DNA of 64,000 bases from Amycolatopsis sp. NBC_01480 (GTDB lineage: Bacteria; Actinomycetota; Actinomycetes; Mycobacteriales; Pseudonocardiaceae), in the NCBI RefSeq assembly GCF_036227205.1, contig NZ_CP109442.1, positions 3,534,001-3,598,000 of the forward strand. The letters run 5' to 3'. The notes beneath the pieces were generated by a model. It saw nothing but the letters and a program-made list of their open reading frames with translations. It made no database searches and had not been told where the DNA came from. Positions 36,391-44,185 of this stretch are shown piece by piece. A program made the position numbers and the translations under genes. How positions within the stretch are numbered: position 1 is the first letter of the stretch; each line of letters opens with the position of its first letter.

Positions 36391-36699
36391 TCACTGATTA
36401 CCCAAGAATCGGCAAGTCTGCTCCAGGGCCTGCCACAGCGGCAGGTCGATCCGGACGCGGTGGTAGCTGGGGCCTCGCGGGCGCAGTTGTTGGTGCGGTA
36501 CCAGGAGGCCCGCTTCGACCAGGCGCTTCACCACCGGGCGCACCAGGTTGTCGGTCAGGCCCGCACGCTGGGCGATCATCCGAACAGTAACGCCGATCTC
36601 CGGTTCTGCGGCCAGCCCCACGATCGCGGCCACGACATCGGCGACGTAGCGGTTGCCGAACACGGCCGACGACCGGGTGCGCACCGTTTCGTCGCTCAC
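36391..36699 (-). CDS. Small winged-helix transcriptional regulator, divergent from cargo operon
   Basis: The GTG at 36699 opens a 102-residue protein. It has a helix-turn-helix VTVMIAQ-like core (VTVRMIAQRAGLTDNLVRPV, then VKRLVEAGLLVPH) followed by a wing, and the segment GNRYVADVVAAIVGLAAEPE that begins many MarR/ArsR-like regulators. It is divergently transcribed from the hypermodification operon, and a perfect palindrome lies between them, so it likely represses or activates that operon and itself. Confidence 0.75.
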   Translation of the reverse strand: MSDETVRTRSSAVFGNRYVADVVAAIVGLAAEPEIGVTVRMIAQRAGLTDNLVRPVVKRLVEAGLLVPHQQLRPRGPSYHRVRIDLPLWQALEQTCRFLGNQ

Positions 36700-36714
36700 G
36701 AGTGTAGTGTGACG

Positions 36715-36735
36715 CGTGACGCGAATCGCGTCACG
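36715..36735. promoter_or_regulatory. Perfect palindrome between divergent regulator and cargo operon
   Basis: CGTGACGCG-AAT-CGCGTCACG has 9-bp perfect arms; an extra GTGACGCG half-site precedes it directly. It lies 15 bp from the regulator start and 24 bp from the operon's first ATG. Likely operator for the winged-helix protein. Confidence 0.7.
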
Positions 36736-36759
36736 TCGGGATACGGAGGCGCTCGGGTC

Positions 36760-37806
36760 ATGGGATCTGCAGTCACGGTCGCGAGAAACCAACCGGCGCT
36801 GCCGTTTCCGGCGGCGTCCACCGAGGACTCGCGAGCGGACCATCCGGAAATCCGGATCGCCGGGCGCGCCCTGCGCCCCACTGCGGTGTTCGACACTTAC
36901 TGGCGGTTCGCGGCGAAGCGGCAAGCCGTCTACCTCTCCCGGCTGGCTGGCGAGGCCGGCCCGTGGACCGACGACCCGATCCTGCTGCGTCACCGGTTCA
37001 CCAACTGCTACCGCGCTGCGGACCGGGTCAGCCAGTACCTGATCCGTCACGTGTCGTACGAAGGCTCACAGCAACTGGAAGAAGTGGTCTTCCGCACGCT
37101 GTTGTTCAAGCTGTTCAACCGCGTGTCGACATGGGAGCTGCTCCGGGATGCTTTCGGCGAGGTCTCATGGGAGAACTTCGACCACTCTGCGTACGACGAG
37201 GTGCTTAGCCGCGCGTTCGCCAGTGGTCACAAGCTCTACTCCGCCGCCTACGTCGTGCCGCCCCCGAGGCTTGAAGCGGACCGGAAGCACAGCAACCACT
37301 TGCGGCTACTGGAGCTGATGATGACCAGCGACCTGGGCGACCGGATCGCCGACGGCGGGTCGCTACGGACCGCGTTCGAGCTCCTGCAGTCCTTCCCGGC
37401 GATGGGAAACTTCCTCGGCTACCAGTTCGCGATCGATCTGAACTACTCCGCGGTCTTCGACTTCGACGAGATGGAGTTCGTGGTTCCCGGGCCGGGCGCC
37501 CGCGATGGCATCCGCAAGTGCTTCGGTCCGGCCTCGGACGGCATCGAAGCCGACATCATCAGCTACATGGCCGATCACCAGCAGGAGCAGTTCGAGCGCT
37601 TGGGTCTCGCCTTCGCAGGCTTGTTCGGCCGCCCGCTGCAGCTGGTGGACTGTCAGAACCTCTTTTGCGAAGTGGACAAGTATGCCCGCGTGGCTCATCC
37701 TGAAATTGCGGGTCACAGCGGTCGCAGCCGGATCAAGCAGCTCTTCGAACCGGTACGCGAACCGGTCGGAGCGTGGTTCCCGCCGAAGTGGGGCCTGCGG
37801 ACCTGA
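36760..37806 (+). CDS. HMUDK-helical / alpha-glutamyl-putrescinyl-thymine pyrophosphorylase clade protein
   Basis: The 348-residue protein begins at an ATG after GGAGG. It matches the family known as 5-hmdU DNA kinase helical domain or thymine pyrophosphorylase clade 3: FDTYWRFAAKRQAVYLSRL, RFTNCYRAADRVSQYLI, LLFKLFNRVSTWELL, RKHSNHLRLLELM, FAIDLNYSAVFDFDEMEFV, PGARDGIRKCF, and the terminal LQLVDCQNLFCEVDKYAR and WFPPKWG. Phage relatives activate 5-hydroxymethyl-dU in DNA for conversion to hypermodified thymines. Here it heads an operon with nucleotide and acyl-carrier genes. Substrate in bacteria is unproved. Confidence 0.85.
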   Translation: MGSAVTVARNQPALPFPAASTEDSRADHPEIRIAGRALRPTAVFDTYWRFAAKRQAVYLSRLAGEAGPWTDDPILLRHRFTNCYRAADRVSQYLIRHVSYEGSQQLEEVVFRTLLFKLFNRVSTWELLRDAFGEVSWENFDHSAYDEVLSRAFASGHKLYSAAYVVPPPRLEADRKHSNHLRLLELMMTSDLGDRIADGGSLRTAFELLQSFPAMGNFLGYQFAIDLNYSAVFDFDEMEFVVPGPGARDGIRKCFGPASDGIEADIISYMADHQQEQFERLGLAFAGLFGRPLQLVDCQNLFCEVDKYARVAHPEIAGHSGRSRIKQLFEPVREPVGAWFPPKWGLRT

Positions 37807-37833
37807 CCCTGACGGTGGCAGCGGGGAGAACAA

Positions 37834-38425
37834 ATGACACCGCGCTTGCGCCCCGGATGCCTCGTGGTCCTGGAAGGGCTGGATCGCAGCGGTAAAGTCC
37901 ACGCAGATCCAGCGACTTCGCGCCCAGAACTGGGCTGATCCGCGCCCGACCTTCGCACATATGCCCTCTGGCTTCACGACGCTGACGGAGCGCATCTACC
38001 ACGTCACCGAACAGGATCAGATCACATCACCGCTGGCGCGCCAGCTGTTGCACATGGCTTGCCACGCGGAGAACATCGCCACGTTGGTCGACGCGCGCCG
38101 GCAAAACGGCGTGGTGCTGGACCGTTGGTGGTGGTCGACCGTCGCCTACGGCTGGTACGGCGGGAGCCTCGCGGAGTCGGGTATCAGCGAGGCAGTCTTC
38201 TTCGAGATGATCGACGCGATCTGGTCCGGGCAACCTGCCGACATCGTCTTCCTCTTCGCCACGCCGTACGAGCGAGACGAACTCAACCGGGGCTCGGTTC
38301 GCGAGGGCTACGCGCGGCTTGTCGAGCGCCACGGCCCGATCACCGTGGAGGTCCCTCGCGGCACTCCGGAAGAAACGACGGACTTCCTGATGTCACGGCT
38401 CGGAGACTTCGGGCTCGTCGAGTGA
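37834..38425 (+). pseudogene. Thymidylate-kinase-like gene with a +1 frameshift in the P-loop
   Basis: ATG at 37834 follows GGGGAG and reads VVLEGLDRSGK, the dTMP-kinase P-loop, but an extra A in GGTAAAGTCC (37891-37900) shifts the frame. Removing one A restores GKSTQIQRLRAQ and joins it in one frame to the downstream part with LDRWWWSTVAYGWY (DR motif) and a normal length of about 197 residues. It could be a pseudogene, a sequence error, or a slippage site; the intact downstream frame is well preserved, which argues for a recent change or an error. Confidence 0.75.
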
Positions 38426-38468
38426 CGGAGACCTTGACTTCGATGTCAGGTTATCCGACACTCGTGTC

Positions 38469-38879
38469 ATGGTAGAGAACGTGATGGACACCTCCGGTGC
38501 TCCGCTGTTCTTCCCGTCGCCAGGCGCGGTTTCCCCCGCGCCGGACGTCGTCGATCCTCAGCCGAGCACCATCGATCTGGACCCGATCGCCCTCCAATCG
38601 ATGACCCGGGACGAACTCCGTGAGGAAATCCTTCGCATGCTGGCGTGCCTTCGGCGGCAATCGGTGCAGGAGATAGCCACGGGCACTCAGCACACCGACG
38701 GCACTTTGGCGCTCGACAGCATGACTGCGGTCTGGGTGATTTCAAGGGTCGGCACAGCCTTCGGCCGGCATCTCGTCCGGCTCTCGGAAGTCGAGGACGA
38801 GAGCCTGCGCAGTGTCGGCACTGTAGCCACCCTGATCCGGCAGGCCATCGCCCCGGTTGCAGCTGCGGGCGCGGCATGA
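38469..38879 (+). CDS. Acyl-carrier-protein-like protein
   Basis: The 136-residue product has a Pro-rich start and then helical ACP topology, with the attachment motif GTLALDSMTAVWVISRV in which Ser of DSM should carry phosphopantetheine. A longer N-terminus than a typical 80-residue ACP is present; the second ATG at 38484 is an alternative start. Its stop overlaps the ATG of the next gene. An AcpS gene lies two genes downstream, supporting carrier function. Confidence 0.75.
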   Translation: MVENVMDTSGAPLFFPSPGAVSPAPDVVDPQPSTIDLDPIALQSMTRDELREEILRMLACLRRQSVQEIATGTQHTDGTLALDSMTAVWVISRVGTAFGRHLVRLSEVEDESLRSVGTVATLIRQAIAPVAAAGAA

Positions 38880-39754
38880 GCGACTTCGTCGAACCCGCCG
38901 ACAATATCGGCGAAGCATGGCTACGCACACTGGAGCTGGTCCACTTGGAGGGCGGACGGCGGACGAACGTGCTTACCACGGTGGCGGAGCCGCTGTCCGC
39001 CGAGCCTGCTGCCATCCGCGCGGCGATCGACAAGGCCCTGGTGCCTGGCAAACGCCGGGGAACCAGTGTGCAACGGGCTGAGACGGTCGCCAACACGATC
39101 TTCCCGCACGACCTCTACCGCGACACCGGTCTGGTCTGGTCACCGGACCTGGACGTGGGCCAGTCCGAGGTGCTGGACACTGCCGCTAACGACCTCTACG
39201 AGGCGTACAGCGAGATGCTGGGCCTGTTGCGCACCGCGAACGGCAATCCGAGAGGGACCTACTTCGGCCGCATGATCAGCTGGCCTGGCAAGGAAGCCGG
39301 AGGGGTCAATCAGCTGGCGGCCCGGGTGAAGTACTTGCGCAGCCAGCGACGGAAGGGGAACCGGAGCTACAACCTGTCCGATATCGCCATCGGCGGTGAG
39401 GCGGAGCTGTCGGCAATCAAGCGTCTCGAGCTAGACGACGTGGGGGTTCAGGTCTACGCCGCCGACGACACCCGGCAACGCGGCTTCCCGTGTCTCGTGC
39501 ACATCGACTTGACGCTGCTCGATGGCAGGCTGAGCATGGTCGCTGTCTACCGCCACCAGTACCTGATCACCAAGGCCTACGGGAACATGCTCGGCTTGGC
39601 CAGGCTCCTGGCTTTTCTGGCCCAGCAAACCGGCTTCGAGGTCGGCGAGCTCGCGGTGCTGGCCACGCTGGCCGACAGCGAGGAGACGTTCGCCGGCGGC
39701 AAGCGCGGAGTTGCCGCCCTGATCGCTTCGGCCCGCTCCGAGGGCGCGGCGTGA
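38876..39754 (+). CDS. Divergent thymidylate-synthase-fold protein
   Basis: The 292-residue protein resembles ThyA in its second half: FPCLVHIDLTLLDGRLSMV places a Cys like the ThyA nucleophile (PPCH-type), and VYRHQYLITKAYGNMLGLAR then LAFLAQQTGFEVGELAV match the ThyA core and C-terminal helices. The N-terminal half is divergent. ThyA and its phage relatives add a one-carbon unit to dUMP or make hydroxymethyl-dUMP/dCMP. Its ATG overlaps the ACP stop. An alternative is a non-canonical methylase acting on a carrier-bound nucleotide. Confidence 0.7.
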   Translation: MSDFVEPADNIGEAWLRTLELVHLEGGRRTNVLTTVAEPLSAEPAAIRAAIDKALVPGKRRGTSVQRAETVANTIFPHDLYRDTGLVWSPDLDVGQSEVLDTAANDLYEAYSEMLGLLRTANGNPRGTYFGRMISWPGKEAGGVNQLAARVKYLRSQRRKGNRSYNLSDIAIGGEAELSAIKRLELDDVGVQVYAADDTRQRGFPCLVHIDLTLLDGRLSMVAVYRHQYLITKAYGNMLGLARLLAFLAQQTGFEVGELAVLATLADSEETFAGGKRGVAALIASARSEGAA

Positions 39755-40152
39755 TGACTGCGATACTGCTCCGGACCGGGGTCGACATGGTCGACGTGGA
39801 ACGGCTGAAGCGGATGATCGAGCTGTCCGGGACCGAGTTCCTGGAAAGTTCGTGGACCGCCGCGGAGCGTGAGTACTGCGCTGACCGCCCTGAACGGCTG
39901 GCGACGCGGTGGGCGGCGAAAGAGGCCACGATGAAGGCGCTCAACCGGGGCATCGGCCGAGTCGGTCTTCTGGACGTCGAGGTCGCCGCCGCCGAAGGGC
40001 AGATGCCCACGCTGCTGCTGCACGGTCCCGCCGAAGAACGAGCCCTCGAACTGCAGCTCGACACCTGGTCGGTTTCACTCACCCACGAGGACCGCTGGGC
40101 CCTCGCCTTCGTTGTCGGAGCAGGAAACGGACCCCATGGACAACACCAGTGA
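39754..40152 (+). CDS. acpS: Holo-ACP synthase (4'-phosphopantetheinyl transferase)
   Basis: The 132-residue product has AcpS motifs: TGVDMVDVERL with the Mg-binding Asp, ATRWAAKEATMKAL with Glu and Lys, and VSLTHEDRWALAFV. It transfers the 4'-phosphopantetheine of CoA to a carrier serine, most likely that of the ACP-like protein two genes upstream. The ATG overlaps the stop of the ThyA-like gene (TGATG). Confidence 0.9.
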   Translation: MTAILLRTGVDMVDVERLKRMIELSGTEFLESSWTAAEREYCADRPERLATRWAAKEATMKALNRGIGRVGLLDVEVAAAEGQMPTLLLHGPAEERALELQLDTWSVSLTHEDRWALAFVVGAGNGPHGQHQ

Positions 40153-40585
40153 TGCACGGGCCGGCAGCGGCGCCGGCCAAGAGCCGACCGAGCAGGAGGT
40201 CGTCGGAAAGCAGCTGCGGATCGGGAGGGAGACCTTGGGACTGACCCAGGACGACGTCGCCGGAGTCCTCGGCATCCCCCGCACGAGCGTCGTCGCGATG
40301 GAAGGTGGCCGCCGCAACGTGACGGCTCTGGAGCTGCGGCGGCTAGCGCGGCTGTACCGCCGGAGCGTGCAGTGGCTGCTCGGCGAGGAAGAAGCAGCTG
40401 CCGAGGTCGACTCGGCGCTGTACCGTGCCACCTCGGAACTTTCCGAAGGAGACAAGGAGCAGGTGCTGCGCTTCGCGCAGTTCCTTGCCACCACGGACGG
40501 TCCCCCGTCGGGCACCGGACGCCGGCAGCCGCCGCCCTCATTCGCGCAGGGATCGCGCCCAGGCTCAGGGACGCCAGCACCATGA
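40136..40585 (+). CDS. XRE-family regulator
   Basis: ATG at 40136 lies in the 3' end of acpS after GCAGGAAACGG. The 149-residue product has a Cro/C1 helix-turn-helix at about residues 25-80 (LRIGRETLGLTQDDVAGVLG, IPRTSVVAMEGG). Its stop overlaps the ImmA-like start. XRE plus ImmA pairs are typical of mobile elements, where the protease cleaves the repressor (as in ICEBs1 ImmR/ImmA). Confidence 0.88.
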   Translation: MDNTSDARAGSGAGQEPTEQEVVGKQLRIGRETLGLTQDDVAGVLGIPRTSVVAMEGGRRNVTALELRRLARLYRRSVQWLLGEEEAAAEVDSALYRATSELSEGDKEQVLRFAQFLATTDGPPSGTGRRQPPPSFAQGSRPGSGTPAP

Positions 40586-41922
40586 TGGCCCCGTCACCGG
40601 GAGTCGGCCGCCGGAGGCGGGCCCTGCAGGCAGCCGCGAGCCTGCTCAAAGAACTGGACGTCGACGAAGACCGCCCGGTGGACGTTTTCGCGGCGATTGG
40701 CCGGCTCGACTTGTGGCTGGTCTTCCAGCCGTTTGAGTCGTTGCTGGGGGTGATGCTGCCGGAGGGCGGGATCATGCTTACCACCGAACGGCCACCGACG
40801 ATCCAGCGCTTCACTGCAGCCCACGAAATCGCCCATTGGGTACTCGACCACAACCCCACGGCGTTCGACACCGAGGTCGACGTGCTCGGATCCGGCAGCC
40901 TCGAAAGGGAACGGCTCGCACAACTGTTCGGGTCTTACTTCATGATGCCGCCGTCGCTGGTTTACGGCACTGCGAGCCGGTACGGGGTAAGTTCCGGCAG
41001 ACCACCGAACCCAGTCGAGGCTTATCTGATGGCTCGTGACATGGGAGTGAGCTACGAAGCCGCCGTACGACAGTTCAGCAACCTTCGGCTCATCGGGGGC
41101 CATGTCCGGGAAGCTTTGCTGAATGTGGCCCCGCTGCAGATCAAGAGCCAGCTCGCCCACGGGCACCGGCCTCGTGACGGGCGAGCGGACGTCTGGCCGG
41201 TCGACGAACGGGCGATGCACCACAGCGTCGCCGTGACGGTTGACGACGAGATCATCATTGGGCTCCCAGAGAATCGCTCGACCGGTTTCCGCTGGCTGGA
41301 CGAGGCCGCGAACTCACGCCGCGCGATCGTCCGAGCCCGTCCCGCACCACCGCCATTTGCGGGCCCGAGGACCCCACCCGTGATCGCGACGGGTGAGCTC
41401 CGCTCGCGACGAACGGCTGCCGACGTGAACGCCGCGCTGTCCTTGTTGCCGCCAGCGCCGCGGCCAGGCATGGACGAGCTGGCGGCCGACTCGGATACCG
41501 ACGAACTGGTGGTCGTCTTCGACTACCACCAGGCGGATGGTGACGACCGCGACGCCCTCCAGGCCGCACGGGACCGCCGCGTCGTCGCCGGTCGCGTTCC
41601 CGCGCCGTCCGCTGCGAACGACCACCCGGCCGCCTTGGCGGCAGAAGACGAGGCGGCGCAGCCCCCGGAGGACCCAGCACCGCGGATTGGTGCCACCGGG
41701 CGACGCTGGCTTGCCCTGCAGGCGAAAACAGAAGGTCACTTCACGTACGTGCTGCGCTACGCGGCACCGTACGATCCCGCCGGCTCACCGGCCGCCACGT
41801 TCACGGTGGAGGCCACTGTCGAACCGCGACCGGCGGTCGTGAACCGCCGCCGCCTGCTACAGGTGGATCTTCCCGGCCTCGACGGCGACGATCCGGCTGC
41901 ACGGAACGAGCCGGACCGGTGA
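40582..41922 (+). CDS. ImmA/IrrE metallopeptidase fused to a chagasin-like inhibitor segment
   Basis: The 446-residue protein has an N-terminal ImmA/IrrE zinc peptidase (HEIAHWVLDH, HExxH type, near residue 80, and LAQLFGSYFMMP). The C-terminal half resembles the I42 chagasin family: a first part with LPENRSTGFRW (the NPTTGY loop), then after an Ala/Asp-rich spacer of about 120 residues GATGRRWLALQAKTEG and AAPYDPAG (GxxG and RPW-like loops). Chagasins inhibit papain-like cysteine proteases, and one is encoded directly downstream. ATG overlaps the XRE stop. Confidence 0.75.
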   Translation: MMAPSPGVGRRRRALQAAASLLKELDVDEDRPVDVFAAIGRLDLWLVFQPFESLLGVMLPEGGIMLTTERPPTIQRFTAAHEIAHWVLDHNPTAFDTEVDVLGSGSLERERLAQLFGSYFMMPPSLVYGTASRYGVSSGRPPNPVEAYLMARDMGVSYEAAVRQFSNLRLIGGHVREALLNVAPLQIKSQLAHGHRPRDGRADVWPVDERAMHHSVAVTVDDEIIIGLPENRSTGFRWLDEAANSRRAIVRARPAPPPFAGPRTPPVIATGELRSRRTAADVNAALSLLPPAPRPGMDELAADSDTDELVVVFDYHQADGDDRDALQAARDRRVVAGRVPAPSAANDHPAALAAEDEAAQPPEDPAPRIGATGRRWLALQAKTEGHFTYVLRYAAPYDPAGSPAATFTVEATVEPRPAVVNRRRLLQVDLPGLDGDDPAARNEPDR

Positions 41923-42662
41923 CGGCGACCTCGGCGGCCGGTCACGGCCCCGCCGCACGAGCCGCGCGCCTCGCCGCGTCACTGGCGCGTCCCGACGTCG
42001 ATCTTCGCGGGTCGCTGGACCCTGTCGTCATCACTCAGGGCGCACGTCCCCTCTGCGTGGCTTTCGCCGTCTCCGGTGGCCACGAAGCCGCACGGTCGCG
42101 AGACGGCTCGGCTCTCGAGCCCCGTGCTCCGGAAGCGATCTGGTGGGCCTGCACCGAGCGACGCCAGACAGGCAATGCCGGCATGCTGTTGGCCGACGCG
42201 GGCGCCGTTGTGGCCGACCTCGGGCAACCCACTCTCGCGGACTGGCCCTACAACCCCTGCTTGGGTACCGGTACCGAGGCGCCGCCGTCGGCCGCGGGCG
42301 CGCCCCCCTGGCCCAAGGCCGTCGTCCGCGGACTGCCGCTCGCGCACGACGGGGTCGAGGATCCGCTCGAGAACGCACTCGCGACGGGTATCCCGGTCGT
42401 CCTCGTCGTCGAGGTGACCGAGCAGTTCGCGGTCCCCGACGAGGGCGGTCACGTCGAGACACCCGACCTCCGTGTTCCTGTGGGCGGCTACCACGCCGTC
42501 TTGTGCGTCGGCGCGGCGACCGATCCCTGGCGCGGACGGCGGCTGCTCATCAGAAACAGCTGGGGCGATCACTGGGGCCTCGGCGGCTACTGCTGGCTGC
42601 CGATGGCCTACCTGGTCGCCTTTGTGCCGCAAGCTGCGGTGGTCGAGATGGGAGTGCGATGA
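41919..42662 (+). CDS. Papain-like (C1) cysteine protease
   Basis: The 247-residue product starts at a GTG overlapping the upstream stop. It has papain-fold signatures: QGARPLCVAFAVSGGHEA with the active-site Cys, VGGYHAVLCVGAA with the His, and LLIRNSWGDHWGLGGY with the Asn. No signal peptide is seen, so it should act in the cytoplasm. It sits between a chagasin-bearing protein and a MazG-like enzyme. It may be an effector protease kept inactive by its neighbour. Confidence 0.85.
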   Translation: MTATSAAGHGPAARAARLAASLARPDVDLRGSLDPVVITQGARPLCVAFAVSGGHEAARSRDGSALEPRAPEAIWWACTERRQTGNAGMLLADAGAVVADLGQPTLADWPYNPCLGTGTEAPPSAAGAPPWPKAVVRGLPLAHDGVEDPLENALATGIPVVLVVEVTEQFAVPDEGGHVETPDLRVPVGGYHAVLCVGAATDPWRGRRLLIRNSWGDHWGLGGYCWLPMAYLVAFVPQAAVVEMGVR

Positions 42663-43540
42663 ACCTGGCCGACTACGAGCGAGCCGTTGCCGAAACCGAC
42701 ATCCTCGCGCCCGACGACCTGGTGCTTCCCATGCTTGGCTTGGCAGGAGAGGTCGGCAGCCTGGTAGCCGAATACAAGAAGCGCCAGCGCGACCACACCG
42801 GCTATCGGGCGTTCCCCGAAGAAGTACGCGAAGAGTTGGGGGACTTATTCTGGTACGCCACGGCGTTAGCCCGACGCTGCGGCCTTTCCCTTGAAGAGAT
42901 TCTCGAAGACAACGTCCGGAAATCTCAGGAAAGGTTCCTCCGCCCGGATACACCTCCTCCGCACTCACTATTTGACGAACTCCTCCCAGAACACGAGTGC
43001 TTGCCGCGCCTGCTCGATGTGACTTTCACCGAAACGCTCGCGCACGATCGTGGCACCAAGCCGGTCCCTGTTGTGCGGATTCACCGAGGCGCCAGTGGTA
43101 TCGGTGACCCTCTCGACGATAACAGTGACGATGACGATGACTACCGGTATCACGACGTGTTTCACCTCGCCTATATGGCCGTGCTCGGCTGGTCACCGGT
43201 GATGCGCAGTCTCTTGCGAGTCAAGCGCAGTACGGATCGCGATATCGACAGGGTCCAGGACGGCGGCCGTGCGATCGCCGTTGAGGAGGGCGTAAGCGCG
43301 TACGTATTTTCTGCCGCCCGCGCGCACAGTTACTTCCACACCAGCGCAATGGTCCCTGCGCAGATCGTCAAGGCTTGCCGTGCGATGACATCGCATCTTG
43401 AAGTGTCGAGGAGATCTGCTCAAGACTGGGAGTATGCAATTCTTTCCGGTTACCGAGCATTTCATAGTTTGGTTGAGAACCACGGAGGTACGGTTCATAT
43501 AGACCTAAATGATCGAAGCCTGTCTTACAGGCGGACTTGA
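42659..43540 (+). CDS. MazG-like pyrophosphohydrolase with extra C-terminal domain
   Basis: The N-terminal 100 residues form a MazG/NTP-PPase fold (GLAGEVGSLVAEYKK and REELGDLFWYATALARRCG with acidic metal ligands). From about residue 110 a second domain follows with His/Asp-rich YRYHDVFHLAYMAVLGWSPV and a helical end; I do not recognise it. MazG enzymes hydrolyse nucleoside triphosphates such as dUTP or ppGpp precursors. ATG overlaps the protease stop, ending the operon. Confidence 0.8.
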   Translation: MNLADYERAVAETDILAPDDLVLPMLGLAGEVGSLVAEYKKRQRDHTGYRAFPEEVREELGDLFWYATALARRCGLSLEEILEDNVRKSQERFLRPDTPPPHSLFDELLPEHECLPRLLDVTFTETLAHDRGTKPVPVVRIHRGASGIGDPLDDNSDDDDDYRYHDVFHLAYMAVLGWSPVMRSLLRVKRSTDRDIDRVQDGGRAIAVEEGVSAYVFSAARAHSYFHTSAMVPAQIVKACRAMTSHLEVSRRSAQDWEYAILSGYRAFHSLVENHGGTVHIDLNDRSLSYRRT

Positions 43541-44185
43541 TCCGTCAAGGTGACAGCCGGGGTCCTGTGGCGACCGGCGCCATGCCGCTCGATAACGGTC
43601 GTCGTGTAGAGGAAGGTGAATCTTGTGGGGGAAGGCGCGAGGCCATCTGGCAGGGCGAGCGGTCGCGGGCCCTGGGCTCCATCCGCCAGGCGCTCGACGC
43701 CTTAAGCGGCGGCCGGGCGCCGCAGCGCTACGCCGCGCTGTGAAACTACCTTGTGTACTGCATCGCGCACCGGCTGGCCCAGCAGACTGGCGACCTCACC
43801 CTCGGCGCCGCAGCAACGAAGTTCTACGGCGCTGCCCGCGCGGCCGGACGTGGAACGACCTGGCTGTCGAACCTCGCTGCGCCCGCCGAGAGAGGCACCA
43901 AATCGGCCGAACCCGCACTCGATCCACTCGACGAGCAGGCGATGAGCGGCGTGCTAGCCAACGCTGCTCGCATGGCCCGACCCTCGGTGTCGAAACCGAG
44001 GTCCAGCAAGCGCGTGCCGCGCTGCTGGGCAAGCCGCACAAACCCTACGAGGCCGCCCTGGGCCTGAGCGGTCCTGTAGCGACAAACCTGGACGCGCCGC
44101 CGCGGGATCGACTCGATCATCGGTGATGGCTGTCTCCGTCGCGCTGGGCCGGCGGCTCCACAAACTCACCACATGACGCAAGTTC
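43541..44185. other. Degenerate region between cargo operons, possible gene remnant
   Basis: One frame from about 43640 reads EAIWQGERSRALGSIRQALD, stops at TGA 43741-43743, then continues in frame with YCIAHRLAQQTGDLTLGAAA to about 44067. This resembles one gene interrupted by a single stop, but I cannot name the family. No promoter or terminator is clear. Confidence 0.3.

Noticed and set aside
36195..36590. Plus-strand gene upstream of the cargo operon
   Set aside because: It overlaps the divergent regulator antisense and has no recognisable family or start signal.
43741..43743. TGA as a selenocysteine codon
   Set aside because: There is no selenoprotein family match, and no SECIS-like hairpin is apparent after the codon; decay is simpler.
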